Part shown: piece after piece, positions 12,480-24,096 of the stretch | Position numbering within the stretch: position 1 is the stretch's first letter | How the letters are laid out: every line of letters begins with the position of its first letter | Source of the DNA: Trichoderma breve | Lineage: Eukaryota; Ascomycota; Sordariomycetes; Hypocreales; Hypocreaceae | Length of the DNA stretch: 64,000 bases | NCBI RefSeq assembly: GCF_028502605.1 | Contig: NC_079234.1 | Coordinates: forward strand, 4,340,001 to 4,404,000 | Direction: 5' to 3' | Position numbers and translations under genes: made by a program | Notes under the pieces: generated by a model | What the model saw: only the letters and a program-made list of their open reading frames with translations | The model's database searches: none | What the model was told of the DNA's origin: nothing

Positions 12480-13650
12480 TCATAGGAGCGTTTCGTACAT
12501 GAGGATTCAAGTTGGGTATTTCATAATGAATGGTTGTCTACGAACTAATTACACGCAATTTCCTTCACTTATACATCAATATTTTATTAAGAGTGACGGC
12601 ATAGTATGTGGCATCTTTAACGGTGCTCCTGTAAAGCTAGATAGAATAATTATAGGCTAACACATGTTGGTTATGGTAAGAGTAAGAACGCATAATTATC
12701 TGATGATAATTGGCATTATACATGGCTCACGGTCTAAGTATATACCTTGCCTGTGTCTTCCCGTAATGTGCTACACCATAAGCATGTGTTCCGCTAGCTG
12801 CTCTGTATGGGTATCTTGTGTATGATGGAGCTATTTAATTATATGGCACGTTATTATTCGGGCTACTTCTGTATGCCGAGATGTTCGGTTATTGCTTCAG
12901 CAGCGAGGCTTAATGTCGTTGATCCAAGAGGGGCTTATAGATGAGCGTGTGATCTGGAAACGGACACCGACCTCTCAGCCGAGTCGTAATCTCGGAGAAC
13001 GACGAAGCTGTGGAGATTCCACGTCTATTTATTTTATAATTATTATACTAGATACGGAGTGCTTAACATTGTTTTGCCACTGCTGTTTACAGAGTCAACT
13101 AGCCACACTGAGGACAGGATTGGGTCCACATACAAAGTAACCCTTCCTGGCGACCTTGTCACAGCTGTGGTGTGGGATTAAGCCTAGCTGGGCACCCATA
13201 GGGACGCGAGAAGTACTCGGATATAAGCGCTCCTGCTGATATAAATCAGTATAAAATAGAATATGGCTGCACCGACCATTAAGCTTAGTATGGTATGAAG
13301 ACTGAGGGCTCTGACTAAGTTGTTGGTTTATGTGATCTGTACGGGTTGTTCGGTTGTGCTAGGTCAAAGCCTGCAGGAACGCGCATATACATGAATAGGC
13401 TATTCTACCTACTCCCAAAGCATAATTCCAAGCTTTAATGCTTCTTGTTATAGCCATTGGGCTAGGCCTCATCCTATGCCATCGGATAATAAAGTGCGCT
13501 GGGATGTCCGAGTTTCAGCCCTAGTTTACTTCTAGATGCAGGCATCGTGTAGCCGTATAACAAAGATATATATCAGGGCGAGTAGGATTTTACCCTTATA
13601 ACATATCAGCTGGAGAGTGATCTTCATATCATTACTCTATCGAGTATCTA
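12480..13650. repeat. AT/TpA-rich decayed stretch, possible RIP-degraded element
   Basis: This block differs sharply from both flanks: it is AT-rich, full of TpA steps (for example TATTTATTTTATAATTATTA near 13025) and has no long frame. Such blocks in Pezizomycotina are often transposon copies destroyed by repeat-induced point mutation. No terminal repeats or transposase remnant could be read by eye, so the origin is inferred. Confidence 0.35.
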
Positions 13651-14020
13651 GACGCGATTCACAAATATAAAGTGCTGAGCACCGTATGTCAGCCCCGCCA
13701 TTTTGACGTTTAAGGAAATTGATTCCGTGAAGTCGCAGTTTAGCAGTTTTCGTAGGATTCGACACTTCTTACAGAAAATCTTTATCCGAACACCATGGCG
13801 ATGGAGCCTGCAACATACAACTCCGGGGAAGCCTTCGAAGGAAATGTTGGGATTGCTATATATGATTGGATAATTCACAGTATAAGGTGGTGTTGAGAAC
13901 CTTGCTCGTGCCTCCCATGAGGCGTACTCCATGGTATGAGTTTGCATGGATCGGGATATATGCGTCTTCGCAGCGTTGTAAACACTTCCTTTCAACCATC
14001 GAATGAACGTCTGCCACGAA

Positions 14021-14030
14021 TATAAATAAA
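14021..14030 (+). promoter_or_regulatory. TATA box of the secreted-protein gene
   Basis: TATAAATAAA lies 105 bp before the start codon at 14135. A G-poor C/A-rich leader follows it, typical of strongly expressed fungal genes. Confidence 0.5.
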
Positions 14031-14134
14031 GACGCCCTCTCTCACTATCAAAATAACATCTCATCAAGCAAACAGACCAAAAACAAAACACCAAAAAACT
14101 ATATCCCAACACTCAAACCTCACCTCCCACAACC

Positions 14135-14587
14135 ATGAAGCTCTCAACCATCCTCACAGCACTCACAACCCTCCTCCCCCTCTCCACCGCAGACTTCCAC
14201 GTCCTCACAGGCCCCTGCTCCATCTCCCCCGGCGAAGGCGGCGAAATCGAGAGCGACGTCGTCGCCTGCCCATCCAACTACTACAACTGCGACTGCATGC
14301 TCTGGGGCGACCGCGCCGGCTTCCTCAGGGCGGGCGACACCCCCGTCGACGGCCTCTCCACCACGGGCTCGACGTATTTTCAGCTCTCGGGCATGTGCGG
14401 CGTGGGAAACATGGATTTTTACAAGCAAGGCGACGGCACCTGGCTATTTTACATTGCTGGTGGCGATGGAAATGTGCAGGGAACTTGTTATAATGGTGAT
14501 AATAGCATCAAAGATTGTTTTGGTGTTAGTGCTTCTTGCAGCTGGAAAAATATTCTAGTTTGCTATTCGCAAATTTGCAACCCTTAA
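14135..14587 (+). CDS. small secreted cysteine-rich protein
   Basis: Intronless, 150 residues, family not recognised. MKLSTILTALTTLLPLSTA is a clear signal peptide, so the mature chain of about 131 residues starts near DFHVLTGPC. It has ten cysteines, an even number that could form five disulfides, including the close pair NCDC near residue 50 and the C-terminal series DCFGVSASC...VCYSQIC. Gly, Asp and Tyr are plentiful, there is no transmembrane segment, and the chain looks like a compact extracellular domain. Such proteins in plant- or fungus-associated Hypocreales are often effectors or elicitors. The gene is isolated: the AT-rich block lies upstream and a 3' intergenic region downstream. 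The 5' half is strongly C-biased at third positions and the 3' half is not, an unusual split. Confidence 0.75.
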   Translation: MKLSTILTALTTLLPLSTADFHVLTGPCSISPGEGGEIESDVVACPSNYYNCDCMLWGDRAGFLRAGDTPVDGLSTTGSTYFQLSGMCGVGNMDFYKQGDGTWLFYIAGGDGNVQGTCYNGDNSIKDCFGVSASCSWKNILVCYSQICNP

Positions 14588-15300
14588 TAGGCGACAAGAG
14601 GTAGAGGCGGTCACTACTATATCAGGCCCAGAAGAGATTTTGGATAAAAGACGAAAGAAACAAGGTGTGTTTAGAAGAGGACATTCACAAGGGATATTAT
14701 TTATAGCTTTGACTCGAGACATTCACAATTGCTTTGAGTATAACTATGCATGCGAGTAAACCATGTGTATTTTGTCGGACGAACCACGATCGAATGAACA
14801 GAGTGTCAATCTGGGCTATGTACTCGAGAAAAAAAGCGCCCAACACAATAGCGTTCACAAAGTCCGAAAGCTCCATTACTCCGTGTGTACTCCAAGCTGC
14901 AAGACATTTAGTCGCAGCATTCCCGTTGAGTCCAAAACGCCGTTTCCCAATTGCCCTCCGAGGGTATCCATTTCCCGTTGCGTTGCTACCATATCGGCCA
15001 ATATGAAAAAGAAATCGCTCTATGATTTGTGTTTTGTGATGAGAAGAAATAAACATGCCGTTTATGCGCTACCAGCACATTCCAGTTTCCATAACCCAAA
15101 AGCCGTCCGTCTAAATCCTGAAAATGGAGAAGAAAAGAAGAAAGTTGAAAAGACAATATCAGTTCGACACAAAAGAAGAACTTGATGCCAAAAAGTCGTG
15201 ATTTGTGCTACTAACACTCACTCGGTATATAACAACCAATGAGGGTAGCGTGATGGTGATTGGTGGTGTGATGGCGTTGCCGAACTGGGTTTGGCATCGC
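14588..15300. other. convergent 3' intergenic region
   Basis: Lies between the secreted-protein gene (+) and SCON2 (-). No RNA or coding feature seen; short open frames are AT-rich and without coding character. Confidence 0.55.
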
Positions 15301-17630
15301 CTAAGACGGCGTTCCCCTTTCCTCCAAGCTGGTGCCTTCGAAGCTGTACAGGCGAACTTCTCCATCCTCGCTGCCACTTGCCATGCGGCTATCGCTCAGC
15401 CCGACGCAAGTCACTGGGCCAGCGTGGCCAGTGAAGCTGCGCTCACACTTGCCGGAACGAGGCTCCCAGACCTTGGTCATAGAATCATTGGCACCGGTGA
15501 CGACACGGAGAGTGTCGCCCACCAAGCCCCAGATGCCCTCGACGTGACCAAACATGCTGCGGATGCATTTGCCCGTGGCAATGTCCCACAGTCGGACCGT
15601 GTTATCGAGGCCACCGGTAAGCATGTAGCGAGGAGGCAAAGGCCTGGAAGGATCCGACACGAAGCCGGAGCCAAACGCAGCACGCTGGTCGGATGTCTGG
15701 TCTGGAAGAGGTGTTGGGGAATCGCCCCGTCCGCTGCTCGCTGATGCAGCATCGGTCTTGTCAGCGTTGGGGTCCTCGTCAGGCTCAAAGTCTGGCGGCA
15801 TCAGCAAGATTTGCTGCACTTGTCCGACATGGCCCAAGAAAGTCTTTATACATTGCTTCGAATCTAGGTCCCACAGCTTGACAGAGAGGTCGTCGGAGGC
15901 TGAGAAGACGGTGCGAGATGCGGAGTCGAGGCGCACATGGTTGACCCAGTCGGAATGGCCCCGTAGCGTCCAGGTTTGCTTGGTATCGAAGCTGAAGATC
16001 TTGACCGTCTTGTCGATAGATCCCGAAACGAGCTTGCACCCATCGAAGTGGATGGAGAGCACACCGTCTGTGTGGCCCTGGAGTGTACTGATGCATTCGC
16101 CCGTGTGCCAGTTCCAGATCTTGATCGTCTTGTCGAAGCTTCCGCTGATTAGCTTGGCGTCGTCGAACTGCAGGGTCCTAATCGTCGAGGTGTGTCCACG
16201 CAGCGTGCGGATGCATTCTCCCGTCTCGACATTCCAAATCTTGATGGTTGTGTCGTAGGATCCGGTCGCCAAGATGTTGTGGTCGAATTGCAGGCAGGTG
16301 ATCCCGTTCTCATGGCCCTTGAATGTCTTGATGGAACAGCGTCCTGTCTTCCAGTTATATCCAACCTTGTAACGATCCCTATACACATCCTTCCATGGTC
16401 GAAACTTTCGCTCCTCGTCGAGTTGCGCCCGACCGTTGCCCGATTTGTTGACCCGTGATCTCTTGGCCCCGCTGTCGTCGCGGACCACCATGGCCCTTTT
16501 GTTGGAACCTTGGGCGGGAGCTGAGGCGGGCTCAGCAGAAGTTTCGGCGGCGCGATTGGATGGATTTGGGTGCGCCGTCTGTTGATGCCGGCTCCATGCC
16601 ATGAGCTTTTTCCGCTCTAATAGCGGCAGACCCCAGCCACACTTTGTGCATTTTCGGTCAATGTGCTGTTCGCACATTCGGTGCCAAACGACGTCATCGT
16701 CGGCCAGGTCCCTCCAGCGCCGGCTGACCTGCGCAGCTTTACACAACGACACGGTATCTAAATAACACAAGATCTTGTACGATAATTCTACGGGCAAGGT
16801 GGCGATGAAATCGATCTTGAGTTGTTCTTGGACTTCGCGGGAGACGGTCGAGAGCTGAGGGAAGCAGCATTGGGTGATGATGCCCTGCAGCATCAGTTCG
16901 CGATGTTTGGCTGGGGCGGCAGAGAACAAAGACCAGACGTGGGTAATTGCTTCCTGATCGGCGGATGAGAGGCTGTTGAGCTCCTATAAAGCGAAAAGGA
17001 AAGCATTGTTAGCAAAGTGACATGTCAGACAAGGCGGGCAGGCATAGCTTGGTTTAGACATACCCGTTGAATGGTTCCCATCTTGGTCTCATCTGCGGCT
17101 CGACGACACTTTGAATCGGGGCGATGGCGATAGCAGTACTTGGTATTGGGATCCTTAATATTGACCAAGGCATTGCCAGTGCCGGTCTGGTCGTCTCTCT
17201 TGAGATTCTTGCCAACGGGAGCATACTGGTCGGGGATGTGCTCCTTGAGAAAGGGACTTAAAGTCTTGCCAACGAGGTCGAAGGGCATCTTGACGAGACC
17301 CTTGGAGGGGACTTCTTCCTCACCCTCGCGGCGTCGCTCGCAGTTGTCTCTCGATGGCGGCTGCTGCGACAAGGACTGATGGGCAGAAACGGGATTGGAG
17401 GTAGCGACAGAAGCAGGGTCAAGAGCAGGAACGGAGACGGAGACAGACGTCGAGGGTAGAGTGTTGACAGTGGAGGTGGATAGCGAAGGTGAAGGCGAAG
17501 GTGATGTCGCAGTCGATGTTAGAGAGGCAGTGACAACTGCATCGGCCGTCGAAGAGTGGTCATAGTGGGCTCGAGACAGGGAAGAGAGAGAAGTCGGCTC
17601 GCGGCCGGGCGAAGTCGACAGGGACTCCAT
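15301..17630 (-). CDS. scon-2: F-box/WD40 sulfur controller (SCON2/SconB/Met30 type)
   Basis: Substrate-receptor subunit of an SCF ubiquitin ligase; in Neurospora and Aspergillus it represses sulfur acquisition by acting on the CYS3/MetR activator. Exons 17630-17064 and 16983-15301 join in phase (80-bp intron) to 749 residues. The first 90 residues are Ser/Thr-rich and vary in this family. The conserved N-terminal block [20 protein letters not shown] leads to an F-box at about 247-290 ([20 protein letters not shown]), then the family hallmark [19 protein letters not shown]. Seven WD40 repeats run from about residue 407 to 745, the first reading [19 protein letters not shown]. The start at 17630 is the first in-frame ATG; a later start would lose only low-complexity sequence. 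Confidence 0.93.
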
Positions 17631-20419
17631 GGGGATAATATGCGGTGAGAAGGCTTATCGCACGACGTAGCAAAGGTTAATTGGGATTGCGGCGACTCAT
17701 GCGCTGTCAAGCGAGAAGGCCAGCGATTGCGTGCTCCGGCCTTGGTATTTTGAGACACCACCCTACAAGCTGCGAGTGCCCGTTGCTCCGTCCGTCTAAC
17801 AAAAGAGCAGTGGCAGGACGAGGTCCGTGAGCCGTTGCGTGCGAGGATACGAACACGACGGGATTCTGCGGTTTGAGGGATGGCGAATGGCAGTTCTGGC
17901 AGGTGGCGCTCGCGGTGGTGAGGATGATGGAATTTGGATGATGGAATTTGATGGAGGAATTCTGACGGTTGGCTGTCCGCTGATTCGGCAGTGCAGCGTC
18001 CAAGTCGGAGGCAGGGCTGCAGTTCCAGCAGGTTCGCAGCTGGCCAGTCAGTTTGTCTTGTTGCTTTCTGTCTTGGCTCACACGACACAACACACGCTGC
18101 AGGATGGCGGAGGAAGAGGATCCAGGCCGGGGATTGTGATTGACAGAGGCGGCGAGATCGATATTGGGTCGCACCCCCAAGATTGCAGAGTCGCAGGGGA
18201 GGAAAAAAACTGAAACGGGCAGTAGGTGTCCAGTAGCTTCTTGGGTGCGATGGAGCCAAAATGGCGTTATCACACAGCGTGCGTGGCTTCGCTAAAGCTT
18301 AACGGACGGAGCCTGTAGCTAATGCCCTATGGTAGCCGCCTGTGGAGGGACATCCAGCGGCCGAGAGAGGCCTAGAGCCGCTGCCAGCTGCTGTGGTGGA
18401 GGTGCTGAGACCCTGTGACTGGCCTTGGATGCCCCGCCCCGACGACCCGATGGTGGGATGGATGGCGGAGGATCCCTTTAGTCATAAAGACTCCATCGCC
18501 CCAGCAGTGAAAAACCATAACAAAATTCCCAGTTTTTCTCTTGTTCTAGTCTTTGCTTTGACTCTTTTTTTGCCTCTGCTCGCAGTCCACGTGCCTGACA
18601 TAAGCCGGCGTTGCCACCGCCGCGGTGCAAGAAATTGCGACGTTGGCTGCCGTATCGAAAGCAACAGGCCCCGGACCCGGTAGATCTCGCCATCGATGCC
18701 ACGGAGCACAACACCGCGGCGCCGACTCCCGAGATTGCCATTCCAGGAGCCGCGACGATCGCATCAGAGGCCCCCGAGAGCCGCCGACAAGCCTTTTTGC
18801 CTGGGTCCGACAGCGGCGAGTGCCGCAATGAAGAACTATTGCTATTTTACTATCGTACTATCGCTGCTTGTGATCGCTTGAGGATCGAGGGTGGCTTGAG
18901 CCGGGCTCTGACCTCAGCTGATGGTTTGTTGCTAGTAATATGGAGTCGTGTCTTGGAAAGCAACACGAGCAACACCATCACAATTCCGAGCAACGCAACA
19001 CCACTGCCCTCATTGGGATACCGACACAGCCTAGCATCAAAGGAGACATCTTGGCACCCTTTCAGCTCACAATTGTGCCTGGCGCTGCGATTATGCCGCA
19101 TCTAGCTTCCCCAAGCAGGTAGCATCGACGCAAGAGGCCGAAAGTCAACTGCATGGAACCTTGGTCACCTCCCTAAACATGCAGAGCCAACGCCAACTCA
19201 ACTGGCCTCTCGACATCATCAACTGCCCTGGACTGGTTAATCTAATTAAATGGACCCCTCGCAGCATTTCTGCCCATGGGGTTTCGATTGGCGATCTCTC
19301 GCAGCGAACTTGCGCCTAGCTGCTTTGGCTCAGGGACACGCTTCGGCTGGCCACTGGCACCGCCGGAATGGCGCAATTCTCACCATCGAAGGCGTTTCGA
19401 TCCCTCGCCGCCAATCTGTCGGATGGCAGCACCAGCTCAAGCCCGCGCCTGAGTCACTTTCCGGTGGATAACAAAAGTGCAAAAAAGGCCCATTGGCCCC
19501 CTGGATCCCTTTTCTCAGGAGCTTGGATGTTTATTCCGGGCGTGCGTCTGTCACACATACATGCGTGGTGAAATGACGAGGCTCTGCTTGGGCTGAGATT
19601 GCATGTGTCTGGCTATCCGGCATCAACATCCTCATGTCAGCAAGCGCAAGTTTTCCGACGTCAAAATCCTGAGACGCGGTACTTTGCCGCAGGTGCTTGT
19701 GTCACACACCATTTGGTCCGCAGCATAATATTTCTTTGCATTGCTATTGATCAATCAAGAGGAGGACATGCAATGCGACATCATGGCTTTGAAGTTGTCA
19801 CTCGAGCACTTGATGGCGACATGAAGCGCCGGTTGGATTTCAAATCAATTCTCACTCAGGAGGCCTCGACAAAAGTCGCCGAAGAGCCCGCTGATCTAAG
19901 GAGTCAGAAGCTAACTTCAGGCTCTACTTCGTATACTGGGCTGCGATTTATCCCTTTTGCCACGGGCCTTAAACGATGATATTGGGCGACGATAAGCCAG
20001 TTTATCACGAGACGGGGTCACATCCTTCAAAGGTCCATCTTAATCACCAAAGCCAACGGCTGATGATGAGCCCCAGAGTCGCACATGCTTTTGTCGCAAC
20101 GTCCACAATCGAGCTCGTGCTAGGCTGCATGTCTCTGATGCATGTCTCTGATGCATTTCCCAACATAAGCGAGGGCAGCCGACTCTTTGTGCGGCCACAC
20201 GTTTCGAGTCCTTGCGGTCTGGCCCCAGCGTCTCCCACACATTTCTGTGACATCTGCCGGAAAATCAGGTCATCGTATCTTTTAGCCCACCCTCTCGAGG
20301 AGGAAGATGAGTGCCCAGAGTGACTCAAATGCAAATACGGAGTATCTCGGATGGCTATCTCGGATGGGTATTTCGGACAGCTATCGTCTAGGCCCATTTC
20401 CGTGGTGTAAGCAGCAGTC
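17631..20419. other. SCON2 upstream region and gene-free stretch
   Basis: The first 600 bp are the SCON2 promoter and leader. Overlapping open frames there (17519-18273 minus, 17827-18213 plus) have no domain and look accidental. The rest, to 20419, has only short frames in GC-rich sequence. I see no gene. Confidence 0.5.
20128..20153. repeat. 13-bp tandem duplication
   Basis: CATGTCTCTGATG occurs twice in direct succession, in gene-free sequence. Probably a simple slippage duplication. Confidence 0.7.
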
Positions 20420-20700
20420 TCGTAAACGGCTTACATGTCTTGGCAGCTTCTCGATCCATTCGTAGTTATCAGCGTAGTTGGTTGGCAGGAAGTCGAATCT
20501 CGAGGTTTTGTATACCGAGGCTCAGATCCTTTTTGAGCGACTTGATCTTGCCCGTTGAGATCTGCCAGGTCCTACCACTCCACTGGACCCCGTACCCTGC
20601 TTTCTATTCGCCCATTACTATCCCGAACCCGACGACGTAGCAATGAGTGTCTGAAAGGTAAAGGCCTCGACTCTTCGGTTGAAGGTTCCGCTTTAGCCTT
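20420..20700 (-). pseudogene. decayed coding fragment, family not recognised
   Basis: On the minus strand two adjacent frames carry protein-like sequence. The first reads TWQISTGKIKSLKKDLSLGI after an in-frame TAG at 20606-20604; the second continues after a one-step frame change near 20496 as FDFLPTNYADNYEWIEKLPR and then meets GTAAG at 20434-20430, which could be a donor site. The amphipathic and aromatic composition is unlike random intergenic sequence, but no start and no domain could be assigned. It may be a broken gene or one with introns I cannot place. Confidence 0.3.
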
Positions 20701-21087
20701 GGCTAATCTGAAAATGTGACCCTGGGTCGGAAATCTGACCATATCAGCTGTTTCTCAGCTTTTTCACGCTCCAATTGGTTGTAAACTTCGAATATTGGAT
20801 AACCTTGCAAAGACAATCAAGATACTTGAGTAAGCGGTTCCAATAAACCTTGATTGGTGTGGGTAGCACGCAGCAGGCCAGATTTGGAGTTGACGGTCGA
20901 AGTGACTAGCCAATGTTTCGGGTGGATGAAAGGAGATACGAGACACTGCCTTCTAAATTGCATCAACGCCGCAGAGCTTCCCTGCATGAGTCCCATCTTA
21001 CACAACTAGACATAACCTCTAATCATCTTTCTCAGAAAGGACCGAGATGCTCTACGACCAAACCTGTAAAATAACAAGGCGAGCAGC

Positions 21088-21465
21088 ATCCTGGAGGAGT
21101 TAGCACTTGGAGTTCCATATCGTGATGAAAGAATTGGATCTTCGGCCGGAAGTACATGTACCTTGATGACCTCAAACTTTACCAAGACCAGAAGTTATGT
21201 CAGTAGATTCACCATAGACGGCTATTTTAGAATTCTAATGACAAAGCTCGAGGTATTTGGGATATACAGTGTATCTCTCAGGCCGATTTCGAGGAGTGAT
21301 CCCTTTACAAGCTCGAGTGACTGATGCTTTACTAGAGAATCTGAAAGGCCAAGCAGAGCGAAGCCGCGGACCAGTGTCTGCGGGTTGCGTATGGAGTTGG
21401 ATACATATGTTGAATTCGTTTATGCGTATGTCTCAATGCTGCAGGCAGGTATCATGAGACAATGA
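21088..21465 (+). pseudogene. decayed coding fragment with frame changes
   Basis: Three protein-like stretches lie in different plus-strand frames: ILEELALGVPYRDERIG at about 21088, RVTDALLENLKGQAERSRGP at about 21315-21375, and LRMELDTYVEFVYAYVSMLQ at about 21385-21444, ending at a TGA at 21463-21465. Stops and frame changes separate them. The helical character suggests the C-terminal part of a lost gene. Introns could explain part of it. No family recognised. Confidence 0.28.
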
Positions 21466-21667
21466 GTATAGATAACGCCGTCACATTATCAACTTTGTTT
21501 TTTATATGCTATCCTAACTCTATCGATTATTAAAAGCTCAACGCTACCATAAAAGGGAAAGAATGCCAACTTGTTCGGCCAACTTGTTCCCTCTCAACGA
21601 CATAGTTCCCAGAGAGGATTCATTATCTTAGCATAAACATAATCCAGGTGTTATCACTGAGTGCAAC

Positions 21668-22429
21668 TCAATACCTGTGCTTCTTCTTAACGCAAGAAGC
21701 CACATGGGTGATTACGAAAACACCCTTCTCGGCATCATTAGACCAAGTCCCTTCGTAAAGTACGCCGTCCTTCGATTTGTATGATCCAGCGCCATGTCTC
21801 ATACCATTGAAGCACAGCCCACGATACACTCCCCCATTCTTGTAAATAATATTCCCTCTACCTGTAAACTTCCCATTCTGCGTCTCTCCTTCATAAATTG
21901 ACCCGTTACCAAAGTGACGAAACGTCGTTCCCTTTCCGCTAGCTTGACTGCTGTTCCAGGTTCCCTCCATCCAGTCTCCGTTTGCCCAACGCCAGACACC
22001 TTTCCCAAATGGCAGATTATTCTTCCATTGACCAGAGTAACTGGAGCCAGTTTTGCTATTCTTTTGGGTACCAGCTCCAGACTTTTGGCCAGCCTCGAAC
22101 CAGCCGTCATAAATACGGCCGTCGCTCGTCCTCAGTTTTCCGTGGCCGGCCTTGACGCCTTTGGACCACATGCCGGCATATTCGGCCGTCTTGGTGGTAT
22201 ATTTCCCGTGCCCCGAATATATCCCATTATCCCACTCGCCTTCATACATGGTGCCGTCCTTGTATCTCATCACTCCTTTGCCATGAGGGACGTATACGGG
22301 AGGATGTTTGGAAGTCGTCGAAGTCTTGACGGCCGAGCCCGTGTATTTTCCCTGTTTTCCTCCCACGAATATTGTGTCGGAGATCTCCACGAGTGTCCGA
22401 GCCATGGGGGATGGTTTCGGGAGAATCAT
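21668..22429 (-). CDS. MORN-repeat protein
   Basis: Intronless, 253 residues. From about residue 48 to 240 it is built of eight MORN repeats of about 23 residues with cores YEGEW, YAGMW, YDGWF, YSGQW, MEGTW, YEGET, YRGLC and YEGTW, each preceded by a G-x-G-x-(Y/W/F) turn such as HGKGVMRYKDG. There is no kinase, SET or other catalytic domain, and the C-terminus CVKKKHRY is basic. MORN repeats usually bind membrane lipids or act as scaffolds; free-standing MORN proteins are uncommon in ascomycetes. Two starts are possible, 22429 and 22405 (MARTLVEIS). It sits alone in the accessory stretch with 1.6 kb of gene-free sequence upstream. Confidence 0.8.
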   Translation of the reverse strand: MILPKPSPMARTLVEISDTIFVGGKQGKYTGSAVKTSTTSKHPPVYVPHGKGVMRYKDGTMYEGEWDNGIYSGHGKYTTKTAEYAGMWSKGVKAGHGKLRTSDGRIYDGWFEAGQKSGAGTQKNSKTGSSYSGQWKNNLPFGKGVWRWANGDWMEGTWNSSQASGKGTTFRHFGNGSIYEGETQNGKFTGRGNIIYKNGGVYRGLCFNGMRHGAGSYKSKDGVLYEGTWSNDAEKGVFVITHVASCVKKKHRY

Positions 22430-24096
22430 ATGACTCTATAAGATCGGATGCCTTTCGAAGCGCTTACTCGAAGGTTACATAGATGGAGGTTTCGTTTGGA
22501 GTTTACAACTGAACATCAGTTTGTAACAAGAGAAAATGATTCCGACAAAGGGAATGTTATCTAGTAAAAGAAGCTGGTTTCGTCATTTCCTATTTCAGAC
22601 AATCCTTTATCATGCGCATATGGCTGCCTGGAGATACATGCACTTCATCCACTCGGTACACTTATACATAACGGCAGGCGGCAAGGCTCCCAATCGAATC
22701 CAATTAATGTCAATTTCCTCGTCGTGAAAGGAATCGCTGAATATTGGGAATTTACACTGTGGCAGCACCAGTTGGGCCAAGCTTCCAATCAGGGGAGCAG
22801 TAATGCAGTTCTAACTACTGCATGACATGATCCTTGCAGCAGAGCGGTTAACCGATGGCGGTGGAATAACACACCGTTTACGTTTGAGGCAGGAGGACAA
22901 GGTGTCCTCTGAGGGGTATAATATGAGGCGGATCGGTGGCTGGCAGGCAGATGTGAAAAGATGAGGCTGAAGTTGTCTACTATTTCGAGTCACTGACAGT
23001 ATGAGGAGGCATAGAGAAAGTCTTCCCTTTTGGAAGAGTCCGACGACGATGGTCTCCATGGCTGTCATCCTTCCACTCACAGAGGCATTGAACTGAAATG
23101 GCGTAATCTGTCATACAAATATCTGTGTTTTCAGCTCCGACACTCACTGCAACTTCTTTTAGGTCACTTTCTATCTCAACACCTATTGGTCATGTTCGAT
23201 TCTTGTCACAGGTGTTCGCCCCCCGAATTTACAACACATTGTATTACACCCCGCGCGGGGCTGGCAAATATTATGTCGCTGAATTAACGTTAAAGTCTCC
23301 CTTTTATTGTCATCGGTCCACGTGGCGACGTTAAATGATGCCACACGGCCTTGCAGGAACTCTTCAAGGCTACCCTTCAGGCAAAACAATAGACATGTCC
23401 GCGTGTAGCGACTAATCATCAATTTCTTTTCTCAGACCTCAAAAGAGTCTGTTTATTTCGGTAGATCTGACCCTTCGAGAATGAAGTGGTTGCTACCTAT
23501 TATAAAGTGGCAACATCAAGTCCCCTGGATCCTTAAAACGGGGAATGTGGATGTCTCGGCCGTTCTACCGCTCTTGTACTGTCTCAGAATAGCTTATATG
23601 ATATCCTGCAGAAATACCACTCGAAAAATAACAAGCAATAATACTAATACACTACCGCTCCCACGTTTTGTAATTTACCAAATAGTGGCAACCGAATCTG
23701 ATCGACTTTAGATGAAGTTGCACTCTTTCAGTTACAAGAATAAAGGTATTGGAGACAACCTGGGGAAGCTCTCCCTCTGATGCCTAGGATTTACATTCCT
23801 GTCTACCCGAACATATGGTCCAACAACATTTTGAGTTGTTAGGCCCTCAACGCCTGCTCTCATTCCAACATGAGACAGACTTCACGTTGACTAGTGACCG
23901 CCAGTTCTCTGGTATGAAGATCATTTAGCCTCAGACATAAATTTGCTCAGCTGATTGATGTCTCTCCGAACACCATGCAAAAATAGTAGTCGCAGTACTC
24001 GTAGTAATATTAAGCATCTCACGCCCGACGAAACGGTCCTTTCTCTCCAAAATAACCCACCACGATGAAGCCACCGTAATTCTTCTACAGTCCATT
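22430..24096. other. gene-free AT-rich stretch
   Basis: Many short frames, none with coding character or a domain. Holds the MORN gene promoter at the left and that of the small membrane protein at the right. Confidence 0.5.

Noticed and set aside
13648..14112. 154-codon minus-strand frame upstream of the secreted-protein gene
   Set aside because: Covers the TATA box and leader of the neighbouring gene, with no domain or start context.
17519..18273. Overlapping minus-strand frames of 246 and 188 codons upstream of SCON2
   Set aside because: They lie in the presumed leader and promoter and overlap each other and a plus-strand frame; compositionally random.
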